The notes beneath the pieces were generated by a model. The model was not told the origin of the DNA and searched no databases. It saw only the letters and a list, made by a program, of their open reading frames with translations. DNA of 44,263 nucleotides, from contig JAKARW010000009.1 in the NCBI GenBank assembly GCA_021819125.1, positions 1-44,263 of the forward strand, read 5' to 3'. This DNA is from Pseudomonadota bacterium (GTDB lineage Bacteria > Pseudomonadota > Gammaproteobacteria > Acidiferrobacterales > Acidiferrobacteraceae). Below, in pieces: positions 9,316 through 17,936 of this stretch; the stretch's first letter is position 1, and every line of letters starts with the position of its first letter. The position numbers and the translations under genes were made by a program.

Positions 9316-10448
9316 ACGGCGGGCTCGCCGGCCACGATCTGGTGGCGCGCTATGATAACAAACCCGACCGCCGCGACCGCCGCCGCCGCCAGGAACATGC
9401 CCTCGCGGCCGAGCGCCACCCACAGGTATCCACTCAGGGCCGCCCCCACCGCGGCCCCGGCACCGGCGGCACTGCCATAAATGGCCTGGGCGCGCGCCTT
9501 GGCGCCTGGACTTGCGTAACGGCTTACGATCCGTACGGCGACGGCGTGATAAAGCCCGAAGGTAAAGGCGTGAAAGGTCTGCGCGAGCGCAAGCAGCGGC
9601 CATGACCGCGCAAAGAGCGCGATCATGATCCAGCGCACGACCGCAAGCGCGAGCGTAAAGGCCAGGAGTCGTGATTCGCGAAAATGCGCGAAGAACCGGC
9701 CGGCCTGCCAAAACACCAGTATCTCGCAGATCACGCCCAGGGCCCACAGCGCACCGATGGCGGCATTGCTGTATCCATAGTGGGCAAGATAGAGAGAATA
9801 GAACGTGTAATAAGGGCCGTAACTTACCTGCATCAGAAAGCATGCCACAAGAAACGGCAGCAGACCCCGTTGGATCGGTCGCCGTACGCTGGTCGCCGCA
9901 GGTGGCGCAAGCGGCGCAAGACCTAAGGTGGCAAGCCACAGGCCAAAAAGCAGCACGGCGATGACCGGCACGACCGCCGCCGCCCCGAAGCGGTCCAGGA
10001 CCGGTCCAAGGCCGAGGACTACGACGATAAAGCCGATCGACCCCCACAGGCGGATGCGTCCATAACGGTCGCCGTGAAAGGCCAGGGTGCTGGCCTCCAC
10101 CGGGGGCAGCGTCGCATACCAAAAGAAGCTGAACGTCATCATCGCCGCCGCCACGGTCATGAAGCCGTGCGCGTACGGGATGGTCAGAAAGCACACAAGT
10201 GCCAGCAAAGCCCCGCCACGTACCACCGTCAATCGGTGCCCGAGGCGATCACTCAAGGCACCGCCCACATAGGGGGCGACGACCCGCGACAACGCCAGCA
10301 GGGCCATCAGATCGCCCAACGCCCGCGGTCCGAAGCCACGCAGACGCAGATACAGCGGCCAATACGGCAAAAGGGCCCCGAGCGCGCTGAAATAAAACCA
10401 GTAGAACGCCGATCGCGGCCAGTCGCTGCGTGGGGTAAGGCGGCTCAA
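9312..10448 (-). CDS. MFS transporter (LacY/HcaT-like)
   Basis: An inner-membrane transporter of the major facilitator superfamily with about 12 hydrophobic segments in 378 residues. Seen: the first segment AFYWFYFSALGALLPYWPLYL, and the loop 2-3 signature in GGALSDRLGHRL (a G-x-L-x-D-R-x-G-x-R variant). The overall look is of the LacY/3-phenylpropionate transporter (MFS_1-like) branch; the substrate cannot be read. I prefer the TTG at 10448, which has a perfect AAGGAG six bases upstream; a GTG at 10502 would add 18 residues without a ribosome site. Same strand as aroC, 132 bp downstream of its stop. Confidence 0.85.
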   Translation of the reverse strand: MSRLTPRSDWPRSAFYWFYFSALGALLPYWPLYLRLRGFGPRALGDLMALLALSRVVAPYVGGALSDRLGHRLTVVRGGALLALVCFLTIPYAHGFMTVAAAMMTFSFFWYATLPPVEASTLAFHGDRYGRIRLWGSIGFIVVVLGLGPVLDRFGAAAVVPVIAVLLFGLWLATLGLAPLAPPAATSVRRPIQRGLLPFLVACFLMQVSYGPYYTFYSLYLAHYGYSNAAIGALWALGVICEILVFWQAGRFFAHFRESRLLAFTLALAVVRWIMIALFARSWPLLALAQTFHAFTFGLYHAVAVRIVSRYASPGAKARAQAIYGSAAGAGAAVGAALSGYLWVALGREGMFLAAAAVAAVGFVIIARHQIVAGEPAV

Positions 10449-10580
10449 AAACGTCTCCTTACCGCCGGCGCGCGCGCCGGACGCCGGCTGCAACAGGCGC
10501 ACACATCGGGTATGAGGGGGCTGGCGGACACAGGGACGGCATATTACCCGGGTTTGGACCGGTTGTCCCGGATCCCGCCG

Positions 10581-11681
10581 CTAGTCAGGGCGGGCGGGTA
10601 TGCGCGGGGTCGCGCTGGTCACTTCGGCATTCTGTCCCCGGTGGCGCAATACATGATCCATCAACACCAGGCACAGCATGGCCTCGGCGATAGGGGTGGC
10701 GCGGATGCCCACACAGGGGTCGTGACGACCGGTGGTCACGACCTCGGCTGCCATCCCTTGGCGATCAACCGTGCGCCCGGGGATACGGATGCTGGGTGTG
10801 GGTTTCAAGGCCAGCCGCACGATGATGTCCTGTCCGGAGGAGATGCCCCCCAGGATGCCACCTGCATGATTGGCGAGAAACCCCTCGGGCGTGATCTCAT
10901 CGCGGTTCTCGGAGCCGCGCGCGGTCACCACCGCAAAGCCGTCCCCGATCTCCACGCCCTTTACGGCGTTGATGCTCATCATGGCATGCGCGATATCGGC
11001 GTCGAGCCGGTCGAACACCGGTTCCCCGAGCCCCGGCGGGACATTCTCGGCCACCACGGTAATGAGTGCGCCCACCGAATCGCCGGACCGGCGCAGCGCA
11101 TCCATATAGGCCTCGAGCTCCGAAACGAGTGCCCGGTCCGGGCAGAAAAACGCATTTTCCGAGACCGCGTCCCAGTCGACGGTCGCCGCCTTGTATGGTC
11201 CGAGCTGCGCCAGATAGCCGCGCACGACGATACCTAAGCGCGAACGCAGGTAGGCGCGCGCGACGGCGCCGGCCGCCACCCGGGTCGCGGTCTCGCGCGC
11301 CGACGACCGCCCGCCCCCCCGGTAATCACGCCGGCCGTATTTCTGTTGATAGGTGTAATCGGCATGGCCTGGCCGGAAGACCTCGGCAATCTTCTTGTAG
11401 TCCTGGGAGCGGGCATCGGTGTTTTCGATCAAAAGTCCGATCGGCGCCCCGGTGGTGAAACCCTCGAATACCCCCGAGAGGATGCGCACATGATCCTCTT
11501 CACGCCGTTGCGTCGTGTGGCGCGAGGTCCCAGGACGTCGGCGATCGAGATCGGGCTGAATATCGGCCTCCGAGAGGGCCAGTCCCGGCGGACAACCGTC
11601 GATCACACAACCGATTGCCGGGCCATGGCTCTCGCCAAAGCTCGTCACACAAAAAAGCCGGCCGTAGGTATTGCCGCTCAC
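10581..11681 (-). CDS. aroC: Chorismate synthase
   Basis: Last step of the shikimate pathway: makes chorismate from 5-enolpyruvylshikimate 3-phosphate with reduced FMN. 366 residues. Seen: the family signatures [18 protein letters not shown] (about 16-33), [19 protein letters not shown] (47-65), and [22 protein letters not shown] (about 122-143). It starts with GTG inside the stop of the upstream small gene (GTGA), so its expression is likely coupled to that gene. Confidence 0.97.
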   Translation of the reverse strand: MSGNTYGRLFCVTSFGESHGPAIGCVIDGCPPGLALSEADIQPDLDRRRPGTSRHTTQRREEDHVRILSGVFEGFTTGAPIGLLIENTDARSQDYKKIAEVFRPGHADYTYQQKYGRRDYRGGGRSSARETATRVAAGAVARAYLRSRLGIVVRGYLAQLGPYKAATVDWDAVSENAFFCPDRALVSELEAYMDALRRSGDSVGALITVVAENVPPGLGEPVFDRLDADIAHAMMSINAVKGVEIGDGFAVVTARGSENRDEITPEGFLANHAGGILGGISSGQDIIVRLALKPTPSIRIPGRTVDRQGMAAEVVTTGRHDPCVGIRATPIAEAMLCLVLMDHVLRHRGQNAEVTSATPRIPARPD

Positions 11682-11983
11682 GGAAATCCACTCTTTTGGA
11701 CGGCGTTCAACATCTCAAGGACGTCGGCAAATGGGATGCGCGACCGAAACCGCACCAGGAGATCGGCGTAGGCAAGCGACGAACCACCAAACGTGTGCCG
11801 GCCGGCGCAGATCTCGGCGTGCAGCTCCACGAGCATCCTCTCTAGGACCTCGAAGACGCCGGCGTTCTCCCCAAGCTCGCCATCTTCGCCCTCGCTCTCG
11901 ATCATGCTCAACATATCGCGCGTCTCGAAAATGGCCTGGTCTAGCAGATCGAGGAACTCCTCCTGATTGATGGGCGTATGCAT
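11678..11983 (-). CDS. Small acidic protein coupled to aroC, function unknown
   Basis: A 101-residue soluble protein. Seen: a strongly acidic N-terminal half ([18 protein letters not shown], then [12 protein letters not shown]) that should form helices, and a C-terminal part with a basic patch [18 protein letters not shown]. No signal, membrane segment or known catalytic motif. Codon use matches neighbouring genes. Its stop overlaps the aroC GTG start by GTGA. I recall small proteins of this kind beside aroC in other gammaproteobacteria, but no function that I can name; a role in the aromatic pathway is only positional inference. Confidence 0.75.
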   Translation of the reverse strand: MHTPINQEEFLDLLDQAIFETRDMLSMIESEGEDGELGENAGVFEVLERMLVELHAEICAGRHTFGGSSLAYADLLVRFRSRIPFADVLEMLNAVQKSGFP

Positions 11984-12013
11984 GGTCTCTGGGCTTCCGT
12001 GAGATGGTCACGA

Positions 12014-12019
12014 TATAAT
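12014..12019 (+). promoter_or_regulatory. Perfect -10 element upstream of the thioesterase gene
   Basis: TATAAT 38 bases before the thioesterase ATG. No convincing -35 element lies 16-18 bases upstream. The same AT-rich spot read on the other strand gives TATTAT, so it may serve both the thioesterase gene and the divergent small gene upstream of aroC. Confidence 0.4.
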
Positions 12020-12056
12020 ATCAATCTTATAGCCAAAGCTTACTGGGAATCGCCTC

Positions 12057-12473
12057 ATGACGCCAGAAGATCCCGTTGTCGATCCAGGCCTTGGGCGCCT
12101 GCCCGTCCTGCGTGTGGTCCCCATGCCCGCCGACACCAATGTCGCCGGCGACATCTTTGGCGGCTGGATCCTATCCCAGATCGATATCGCCGGAAGCGTA
12201 GTCGCCCATCGCCGCGCACAAGGCCGTGTCATCACCGTCGCGGTCAATGCCGTCCAGTTCCATAAACCCGTGTTCGTCGGCGATCTCGTGAGCTTTTATG
12301 CCGATGTCGTCCGCGTCGGTACGACCTCGCTTACCGTCGATGTCATCGTCTACGCCGAGCGCTTTCGCGACGGCACCCACGCCGAATGCGTGCGCGTCAC
12401 CGAGGCCACCCTCACCTATGTGGCCATAGGGCCCGACCGCAGGCCCCGGCCGGTCCCTCCGAACGATGCCTGA
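12057..12473 (+). CDS. YciA-like acyl-CoA thioesterase
   Basis: A hotdog-fold thioesterase that hydrolyses acyl-CoA to free acid and CoA. 138 residues. Seen: the family signature around residues 22-43, PADTNVAGDIFGGWILSQID, with the catalytic aspartate in GDIFGG, then the strands VNAVQFHKPVFVGDLVSFYA and TLTYVAIGPDRRPRPVP. It matches the YciA branch in length and motif spacing; the preferred chain length is not readable. It converges on clpB with only 9 bp between the stops. Confidence 0.9.
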   Translation: MTPEDPVVDPGLGRLPVLRVVPMPADTNVAGDIFGGWILSQIDIAGSVVAHRRAQGRVITVAVNAVQFHKPVFVGDLVSFYADVVRVGTTSLTVDVIVYAERFRDGTHAECVRVTEATLTYVAIGPDRRPRPVPPNDA

Positions 12474-12482
12474 CCCCGCCCC

Positions 12483-15086
12483 TTAGGCCCTCCTGGCCCC
12501 GTTCGGGGCGGACGCCGCGCGCGTTGCGTCGAACACGAAATCCTCGCCCCGGACCCCCACCTCAATCACGTCTCCTGGAAGGAATCGCCCTTTCAGGATC
12601 TCCTGGGCCAGCGGGTTTTCAAGATACTGCTGCACGGCCCGCTTCAAGGGCCGTGCCCCATAGACGGGGTCGAATCCCGCTTCGGCCAGTTTATCCATGG
12701 CCTGTTCGCTTAGCTGCAGGCCGAGGTCGCGGGTACGCAGGCGCTCCACCAGATAACCCAACTGGATGGCGGTGATACGCCTGAGATCCTCACGCCCGAG
12801 CGGATGGAAGACCACGATATCGTCCACGCGGTTTATGAATTCCGGGCGAAAGTGCTGGCCTACGATCTCCATCACCGCATCTTTCATCCGTTGGTAGTTG
12901 TCTTCGCCGGCAAGCTCCTGAATCACCTGCGATCCGAGGTTGGACGTCATTACAATGATGGTGTTCCGGAAATCCACGGTGCGGCCCTGGCCATCGGTCA
13001 ACCGCCCATCATCGAGTACCTGCAAAAGGACATTGAACACATCCGGATGGGCCTTTTCGATCTCGTCTAGCAATATCACCGAGTACGGCCTCCGGCGCAC
13101 CGCCTCCGTGAGATAACCACCCTGCTCATAGCCGACGTAACCGGGCGGGGCCCCTATGAGACGCGCCACCGAGTGCTTTTCCATAAATTCCGACATATCG
13201 ATACGCACCATGGCGTCGTCGGCGTCAAAGAGAAATGACGCCAGCGTCCGGCACAGCTCGGTCTTACCGACACCGGTCGGTCCTAAAAACAGAAACGAAC
13301 CATTCGGCCGGTTGGGGTCGGAAAGCCCCGCGCGCGAGCGGCGTATCGCATTGGCCACCGCCTGCACGGCCTCGCGCTGACCCACGACCCGTTTACGCAG
13401 CTCGTCTTCCATGCGCAAGAGCTTTTCCCGCTCCCCTTCCATCATGCGCGACACCGGAATCCCGGTGGCACGCGCCACAACCTCGGCGATCTCCTCCTCG
13501 CCTACCTCCTTTCGCAGAAGCTTCGCGGGCACGGGCTTCGCGCGCGCCGCCAATTGCTTCTCAAGTTCCGGTATCCGTCCGTATTGGAGCTCCGACATGC
13601 GCGCGAGATCGCCTGCGCGACGCGCGCTCTCGATCTCGACGCGCGCCCGGTCCAATTCCTCCTTGATATGCTGCTCGCCCTGCAGGTCGGCCTTTTCCGA
13701 CCGCCAGATCTCCTCGAGGTCGGCGTACTCGCGCTCGAGCCGCTCGATCTCGTCTTCGAGGGCCGCAAGACGCTTGCGCGAGGCCTCGTCGGGCTCCTTT
13801 TGCAACGCCACCCGTTCGATCTTCAATTGAATGAGGCGCCGATCCAGCCGATCCATGGCCTCCGGCCGCGAGTCGATCTCCATGCGAATACGGGCCGCCG
13901 CCTCGTCGATGAGATCTATCGCCTTATCCGGCAGCTGACGGTCGGTGATATAGCGCTGCGACAAGGTCGCGGCGGCGACGATCGCCGGGTCCGAGATATC
14001 GACGCCGTGGTGGACCTCGTATTTTTCCTTTAGGCCGCGTAAAATTGCGATCGTATCTTCCACGGTCGGCTCATTCACCAAGACCTTCTGAAAACGCCGC
14101 TCAAGCGCCGCATCCTTTTCGATGTATTGCCGATACTCGTTCAATGTCGTGGCGCCTATCGCGTGAAGATCGCCGCGGGCAAGCGCCGGCTTTAACATAT
14201 TGCCAGCGTCCATGGCGCCCTCGGCCTTGCCGGCCCCGACCATGGTATGAATCTCGTCGATAAACAAAATGACGCGCCCTTCCTGCTTGGCAAGATCCGA
14301 CAGCACGGCTTTCAGCCGTTCTTCAAACTCACCCCGGAACTTGGCTCCGGCTATGAGCGCGCCGAGGTCGAGGGCAAGCAGCCGCCGTCCGCGCAACCCT
14401 TCGGGCACCTCGCCATTTACGATGCGCTGGGCAAGCCCCTCGACGATGGCGGTCTTGCCGACCCCGGGCTCGCCGATCAAAACCGGATTATTCTTGGTGC
14501 GCCGCTGCAGGACCTGAATGGCGCGGCGGATCTCGTCATCGCGTCCGATCACAGGATCGAGCTTGCCTTGCGCGGCGCGCTCGGTCAGATCCACCGTGTA
14601 ACGGTCAAGCGCACCGCGTTGTTGCTCGGCATTCTGGTCGTCGACCTTGTTCCCGCCGCGCCATTCATCGATCGCCGTCTCCAGGGGCTTGCGAGCCGCG
14701 CCACTTTCGCGCAAGACCCGGCCAATGTCGCCCTTGTCATCGAGCGCCGCCAGCAAAAAGAGCTCGCTTGCTATATATTGGTCGCCACGCTTCTGCGCGT
14801 ACTTGTCGGTGATATTCAAAAGCCGCGACAGATCGTTGCCGATAAGGACCTCGCCGCCCGAGCCTTCGACCGTCGGCAGCCGGTCTAAAATCTCGTCTAG
14901 GCGCGTGCGCAGGGCATCCACGGCAACGCCGGCCTTGGCAAGCAGCGGCCGCACGCCCGCGTCTTGGTCGAGCAAGGCGGCGAGCAGATGGGCGGGCTCT
15001 ATGAACTGGTGGTCACGGCCGACTGCAAGCGACTGGGCATCGGCCAGCGCCTGCTGGAATCGATTGGTAAGTTTGTCCATCCTCAT
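12483..15086 (-). CDS. clpB: ClpB disaggregase
   Basis: Hexameric AAA+ chaperone that pulls proteins out of aggregates together with DnaK. 867 residues, full length. Seen: the N domain (1-145), NBD1 with Walker A GEPGVGKT at about 205-212 and Walker [15 protein letters not shown], the ClpB-specific coiled-coil middle domain (about 400-520, rich in Glu, Arg and Leu), and NBD2 with Walker A GPTGVGKT and Walker [16 protein letters not shown]. The middle domain and the lack of a ClpP-binding loop separate it from ClpA. The first of two nearby ATG codons is favoured by GAGGG upstream. A sigma-32 promoter lies directly upstream. Confidence 0.97.
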   Translation of the reverse strand: MRMDKLTNRFQQALADAQSLAVGRDHQFIEPAHLLAALLDQDAGVRPLLAKAGVAVDALRTRLDEILDRLPTVEGSGGEVLIGNDLSRLLNITDKYAQKRGDQYIASELFLLAALDDKGDIGRVLRESGAARKPLETAIDEWRGGNKVDDQNAEQQRGALDRYTVDLTERAAQGKLDPVIGRDDEIRRAIQVLQRRTKNNPVLIGEPGVGKTAIVEGLAQRIVNGEVPEGLRGRRLLALDLGALIAGAKFRGEFEERLKAVLSDLAKQEGRVILFIDEIHTMVGAGKAEGAMDAGNMLKPALARGDLHAIGATTLNEYRQYIEKDAALERRFQKVLVNEPTVEDTIAILRGLKEKYEVHHGVDISDPAIVAAATLSQRYITDRQLPDKAIDLIDEAAARIRMEIDSRPEAMDRLDRRLIQLKIERVALQKEPDEASRKRLAALEDEIERLEREYADLEEIWRSEKADLQGEQHIKEELDRARVEIESARRAGDLARMSELQYGRIPELEKQLAARAKPVPAKLLRKEVGEEEIAEVVARATGIPVSRMMEGEREKLLRMEDELRKRVVGQREAVQAVANAIRRSRAGLSDPNRPNGSFLFLGPTGVGKTELCRTLASFLFDADDAMVRIDMSEFMEKHSVARLIGAPPGYVGYEQGGYLTEAVRRRPYSVILLDEIEKAHPDVFNVLLQVLDDGRLTDGQGRTVDFRNTIIVMTSNLGSQVIQELAGEDNYQRMKDAVMEIVGQHFRPEFINRVDDIVVFHPLGREDLRRITAIQLGYLVERLRTRDLGLQLSEQAMDKLAEAGFDPVYGARPLKRAVQQYLENPLAQEILKGRFLPGDVIEVGVRGEDFVFDATRAASAPNGARRA

Positions 15087-15117
15087 GGGGCAACCCTCTG
15101 TCTGCGCTCAGGCTTGC

Positions 15118-15146
15118 AGATGGGGGGGCGGAACACCACTTTCAAG
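15118..15146 (-). promoter_or_regulatory. Sigma-32 heat-shock promoter of clpB
   Basis: On the minus strand the sequence reads CTTGAAA (15146-15140), 14 bases, then CCCCATCT (15125-15118). This matches the sigma-32 consensus CTTGAAA-N(11-16)-CCCCATNT in every fixed position. It lies 32 bases upstream of the clpB ATG, giving a leader of roughly 20-25 bases. Known biology: clpB is a core sigma-32 target in Proteobacteria. Confidence 0.88.
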
Positions 15147-15184
15147 CGCTGGCGCACAGCCGCTGCCCCCGGTAAGTTTTATGA

Positions 15185-15805
15185 TCAACGGCCAAGACCG
15201 GGCAGCAAGGCGGTGAGACCGATGGCCATGAACTGCACGGCCATGGCCGCCAGGATCAGGCCCATGACCCGAGTCGTAATATTGAGACCCGCCGTCCCCA
15301 GGCGCACACCGATGGGTTCGGCCAGGCGCAACACCAGCCACACGAGCGCGCCCACGACAACTATGCCGGCGCTTAGCGCCAATTCCGCGCCTACGCCGCT
15401 TGCCTTTTGGGCGTCGACGATGACAAGACTGATAGACCCGGGACCCGCCAGCAGCGGGATCGCCAAGGGGACCACGGCGATATCCTCCTTCGATTCCGCT
15501 TCCGCATCCTCTTCGCGGGTGTGCCGGGCGGGCGTCGACTTGGCGTGAAACATGGCGATGGCGATCAGCAGCACAAGCAGGCCACCGGCAAAACGAAACG
15601 CCGGCACCCCGATCCCAAAGAGCTGCAGAAGACGCTGTCCCAGCCACGTCGCAACCAACAAAATGGTCACCACGGCGAACGCCGTCTTAGCGGCGATGCG
15701 CCGCATCTCGGCATGCGAGCGGCTGCCGGTCAACGAAAGAAACAACGGGATCGCCCCGATCGGATTCAGGATCGCGAATACCCCAATAAGGTCCCTGATC
15801 TCCAT
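15185..15805 (-). CDS. MarC-family membrane protein
   Basis: An integral inner-membrane protein of about 206 residues with six predicted hydrophobic segments. Seen: the family's N-terminal motif FAILNPIGAIPLFLSLT, the second repeat motif VPLAIPLLAGPGSIS, and a charged loop between them (REEDAEAESKED). Members of this family were once linked to antibiotic resistance, but their true function is unsettled. The second of two adjacent ATG codons has the better spacing to GGGAGG. It is on the same strand as clpB, 98 bp upstream of it, and the clpB heat-shock promoter lies in that gap. Confidence 0.88.
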   Translation of the reverse strand: MEIRDLIGVFAILNPIGAIPLFLSLTGSRSHAEMRRIAAKTAFAVVTILLVATWLGQRLLQLFGIGVPAFRFAGGLLVLLIAIAMFHAKSTPARHTREEDAEAESKEDIAVVPLAIPLLAGPGSISLVIVDAQKASGVGAELALSAGIVVVGALVWLVLRLAEPIGVRLGTAGLNITTRVMGLILAAMAVQFMAIGLTALLPGLGR

Positions 15806-16504
15806 CATCCCCTCCCGCCGTAAGATCGATCATCGAGGCATGCGTCTGCGTCCCGATTCGCTATACGCACGAGTTCGGCCGCCCCCATACTCCCGTTGCG
15901 ATCGCATGGACTTGAAACCGTTCCCTTGGAAACCATATTCCCGGCATCGAGTTTACATTTGCAGGAAGTGTCGCAGGCGCCTCATTTTGAGGCCGTGCAA
16001 CAGTGTAGGCAAGGCCAGGGGACCAAGGAGAATCGGCGCCAAAATCCGGCACCCCGCTTAGGGGTCCCCCCGGCCTTCGGCCCAGAACAAGCACGCCGGC
16101 CTCTGGTGCGCGCATATGAGACATCCAATGCGGGCCGTATGACCCCCCGTTCTCACAGTGAAGCGACGAGATGCGTGCTCCCGCCCTGCGGGCGAGCCGT
16201 GCGCTCATGACCGGCTGTGAACCACTCCCTCTGATAGCGCGTCGCCGGTTTCCGGCACGAGGCCCGTCCATACTGACTGGACGGGCCGCGCGACCGGTAA
16301 TACGACGTGCCGACATAGCCGGCCGTATGGCTTTAAGTCCTTGCCGATGACCTGTCCCCACAGTGGGCGATCATAACACGACCACCGGCGCGGACATTCC
16401 CCTGGGCGCAAAACGAGACCCGCCGCAAACTCCGCGCCGTTGCTTCGCTTCCCAGTGTATGGCGCGCAGCGAAGGGGCGTATGCTCCATACCATCCCAAG
16501 GGCC
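15806..16504. other. Gene-free stretch holding repeat copy A
   Basis: About 700 bp without a gene I can support. Open frames here (for example minus-strand 15861-16361) are low-complexity Arg/Gly/Pro translations with no family features. The first 250 bp show nothing clear. The rest, from about 16056, is copy A of a diverged direct repeat whose second copy lies near 18.2-18.6 kb. Confidence 0.7.
16056..16480 (+). repeat. Diverged direct repeat, copy A
   Basis: Aligns by eye to 18177-18590 in the same orientation. Best-matching core: 16195-16319 against 18320-18448, both starting GCCGTGCGCTCAT and ending CGACATAGC, with about two-thirds identity and small gaps. Weaker matches extend on both sides, such as GGCC-CGGT-GCGCG near 16098 and 18199, and CTTCGCTTCC/CCTCGCTTCC downstream. 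The core holds a perfect 10-bp hairpin (16261-16270 with 16278-16287). Short minus-strand translations of both copies resemble each other (PETG, GVVH) but in broken frames, so I treat it as a non-coding or decayed repeat. No transposase is visible. End points are approximate. Confidence 0.65.
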
Positions 16505-17104
16505 TTATTGGCCCTCTTTCCCGGCGGTCAACAACGCCTGCGTGAACGCCCGATCCTCGAACAGGGTTTTGATGCCGGCGTGTAGCGCCCGATCCATGGC
16601 AATCCCGGCATTAGATCCTGACGCGATCATGGCGCTTGTTTTCCCGGTGCTCATGATGTCCTTGGAAAAGATCTCCCTCCCGCCTTTGTTCGTGACGGCA
16701 ACGACCATGTTCAACTTTGCCACTGCCTCGCCCTCAAACATCCCGACATGGAAAGTACTGTGGAACTCCTTGACGACTGCGTTCACGATGACAGGAGCGT
16801 CGCTCGCCGTACGAAATCCGCGAGCGACAAGCTCCCTTTGTAGGGCGATTTTTATCGTCTTGGAGATCGGCTCCTTAGCGTAAATGGACGCCATTGACAT
16901 GCCAAATCCATTCTTTTTGCTTCCAATCCTCTTATGCTTCTTTTTGTTTTTCACCTCGACATGCACCACCACGTTTCTCGCACCCGGCACGAGCGCCATA
17001 TTTTTCATCGGCTGATAGGTAATCGGCGTGGTAGCGGTCATCATAGCGCATCCGGAAAGGACCGGGACGATGATCAGCATGGCTATAAGTGATTTACGTA
17101 GCAT
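16505..17104 (-). CDS. YajG-like lipoprotein
   Basis: A 199-residue lipoprotein. Seen: a signal peptide with lipobox LSGC and the lipidated cysteine at residue 19, MLRKSLIAMLIIVPVLSGC; a basic stretch VEVKNKKKHKRIGSKKNGFG (about 50-70); and a C-terminal half with alternating strands and helices (IVNAVVKEFHSTFHVGMFEG, AVAKLNMVVAV). Length and layout fit the YajG family of uncharacterised lipoproteins. The start has GAGGAGG upstream and a good promoter. The gene is visibly richer in A and T than its surroundings, and it sits between the two repeat copies, divergent from a broken outer-membrane protein gene; acquisition by transfer is possible. Confidence 0.8.
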   Translation of the reverse strand: MLRKSLIAMLIIVPVLSGCAMMTATTPITYQPMKNMALVPGARNVVVHVEVKNKKKHKRIGSKKNGFGMSMASIYAKEPISKTIKIALQRELVARGFRTASDAPVIVNAVVKEFHSTFHVGMFEGEAVAKLNMVVAVTNKGGREIFSKDIMSTGKTSAMIASGSNAGIAMDRALHAGIKTLFEDRAFTQALLTAGKEGQ

Positions 17105-17140
17105 ATGTTATCGCCTCCTCTTTTAGTCTTCTGTAAAATG

Positions 17141-17169
17141 TGTATAGCTATTTAGTGCCATTCTCGCAA
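17141..17169 (-). promoter_or_regulatory. Sigma-70-type promoter of the YajG-like gene
   Basis: On the minus strand: TTGCGA (17169-17164), exactly 17 bases, TATACA (17146-17141). Both boxes match the consensus at four of six positions. It lies 37 bases upstream of the ATG at 17104, in an AT-rich divergent spacer. Confidence 0.5.
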
Positions 17170-17286
17170 CCATCGTGCGCTCACTACCCTGATGAATACT
17201 TTGTTCCTGTTAGCCATTCTTACGCAAATACAGACTTCTGAACATGTGCACGTGCCGGACTGTTGCGGCATAAGGCAGACCGTGTT

Positions 17287-17300
17287 TTGACAATAGTCAA
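17287..17300. promoter_or_regulatory. Palindrome TTGAC-N4-GTCAA upstream of the beta-barrel gene
   Basis: A perfect 5-bp dyad with a 4-base centre, about 90 bases before the GTG of the broken outer-membrane protein gene, in the 283-bp divergent spacer. It could be an operator; the left arm plus the next base also reads TTGACA. No -10 sits at the right distance. Function is inference. Confidence 0.25.
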
Positions 17301-17387
17301 TATTTGATCCCCAGTGTATTTACCGTGTCTTAGATTCAACGGTTTTACACAAACTTCAAAAATCATCACCAGCGGGAGGGAAGTGGC

Positions 17388-17936
17388 GTGCATAAAACCC
17401 ATGGAACGATTCTGGCCGGCGTCGTCTTGGCCGCATCTCTTGCCATCGCGCTGCCCGCGACGGCTGCCGCACCGCGCTGGTATGGTGGAGCAACCCTCGA
17501 TCAAAACTCGGCATCCGACTTTGGGGGAACGACCGGATTTAGCATTTTTTGGGGGATATCGCCCGCCTATTCACCTTCCGGCCGGAAGACTTGCTGTGGA
17601 GGCCGGTTACGACCACTTCGGATCGTTTAGCGTAAACGGCCTGCCCGCCGGCTTTACAGAGTCGGTATCCGCTTACGACATCGAAGGATCGGCGTCTACT
17701 CATACCCGTTCATGAAGACGTTTGCGGTTTACGGACGCGCCGGATTGGCGGCGGAAAATGCATCGGCTACCGGCACATACCCGGGATATACATACTCGGC
17801 GGCTGGGTCGACCATAAATCTTCTGCTAGGCGTCGGCGTTTCCTGGCGGGTTGTGCGGCATATTGCGGTTCGTGCGGAATATCGTGGCGAGGGGGATATT
17901 CGGTCGTTCGAGATCGGTGCGACGTACGGGTTTTGA
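17388..17936 (+). pseudogene. Outer-membrane beta-barrel protein, broken by two frameshifts
   Basis: Joined, three frames give one continuous OmpA-like small beta-barrel of about 180 residues. Frame 1 (17388 on, GTG, with GGGAGGG upstream) gives a signal peptide ending ATAAAP and WYGGATLDQNSASDFGG. An extra base in the run ATTTTTTGGGGG (about 17543-17553) moves reading to frame 2, with RLAVEAGYDHFGSFSVNGLP. A missing base near 17690-17696 restores frame 1: VYSYPFMKTFAVYGRAGLA, then VGVSWRVVRHIAVRAEYRG and the typical last strand ending in Phe. As written, frame 1 stops at 17630. The indels have opposite sign. Either a real pseudogene or two homopolymer-type sequencing errors. Confidence 0.8.

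Noticed and set aside
8866-10194. 442-codon minus-strand open frame
   Set aside because: It runs antisense or out of frame to the MFS gene and the small gene at 8914; composition is Arg/Gly-rich and it has no family features. High GC makes such long shadow frames common here.
15861-16361. 166-codon minus-strand frame in the gene-poor region
   Set aside because: Low-complexity translation, partly within repeat copy A; the matching part of copy B does not keep the same frame.
17388-17936. Programmed frameshifting in the barrel gene
   Set aside because: Two shifts of opposite sign would be needed in a short outer-membrane gene, and only one site is a slippery-looking homopolymer; error or decay is simpler.
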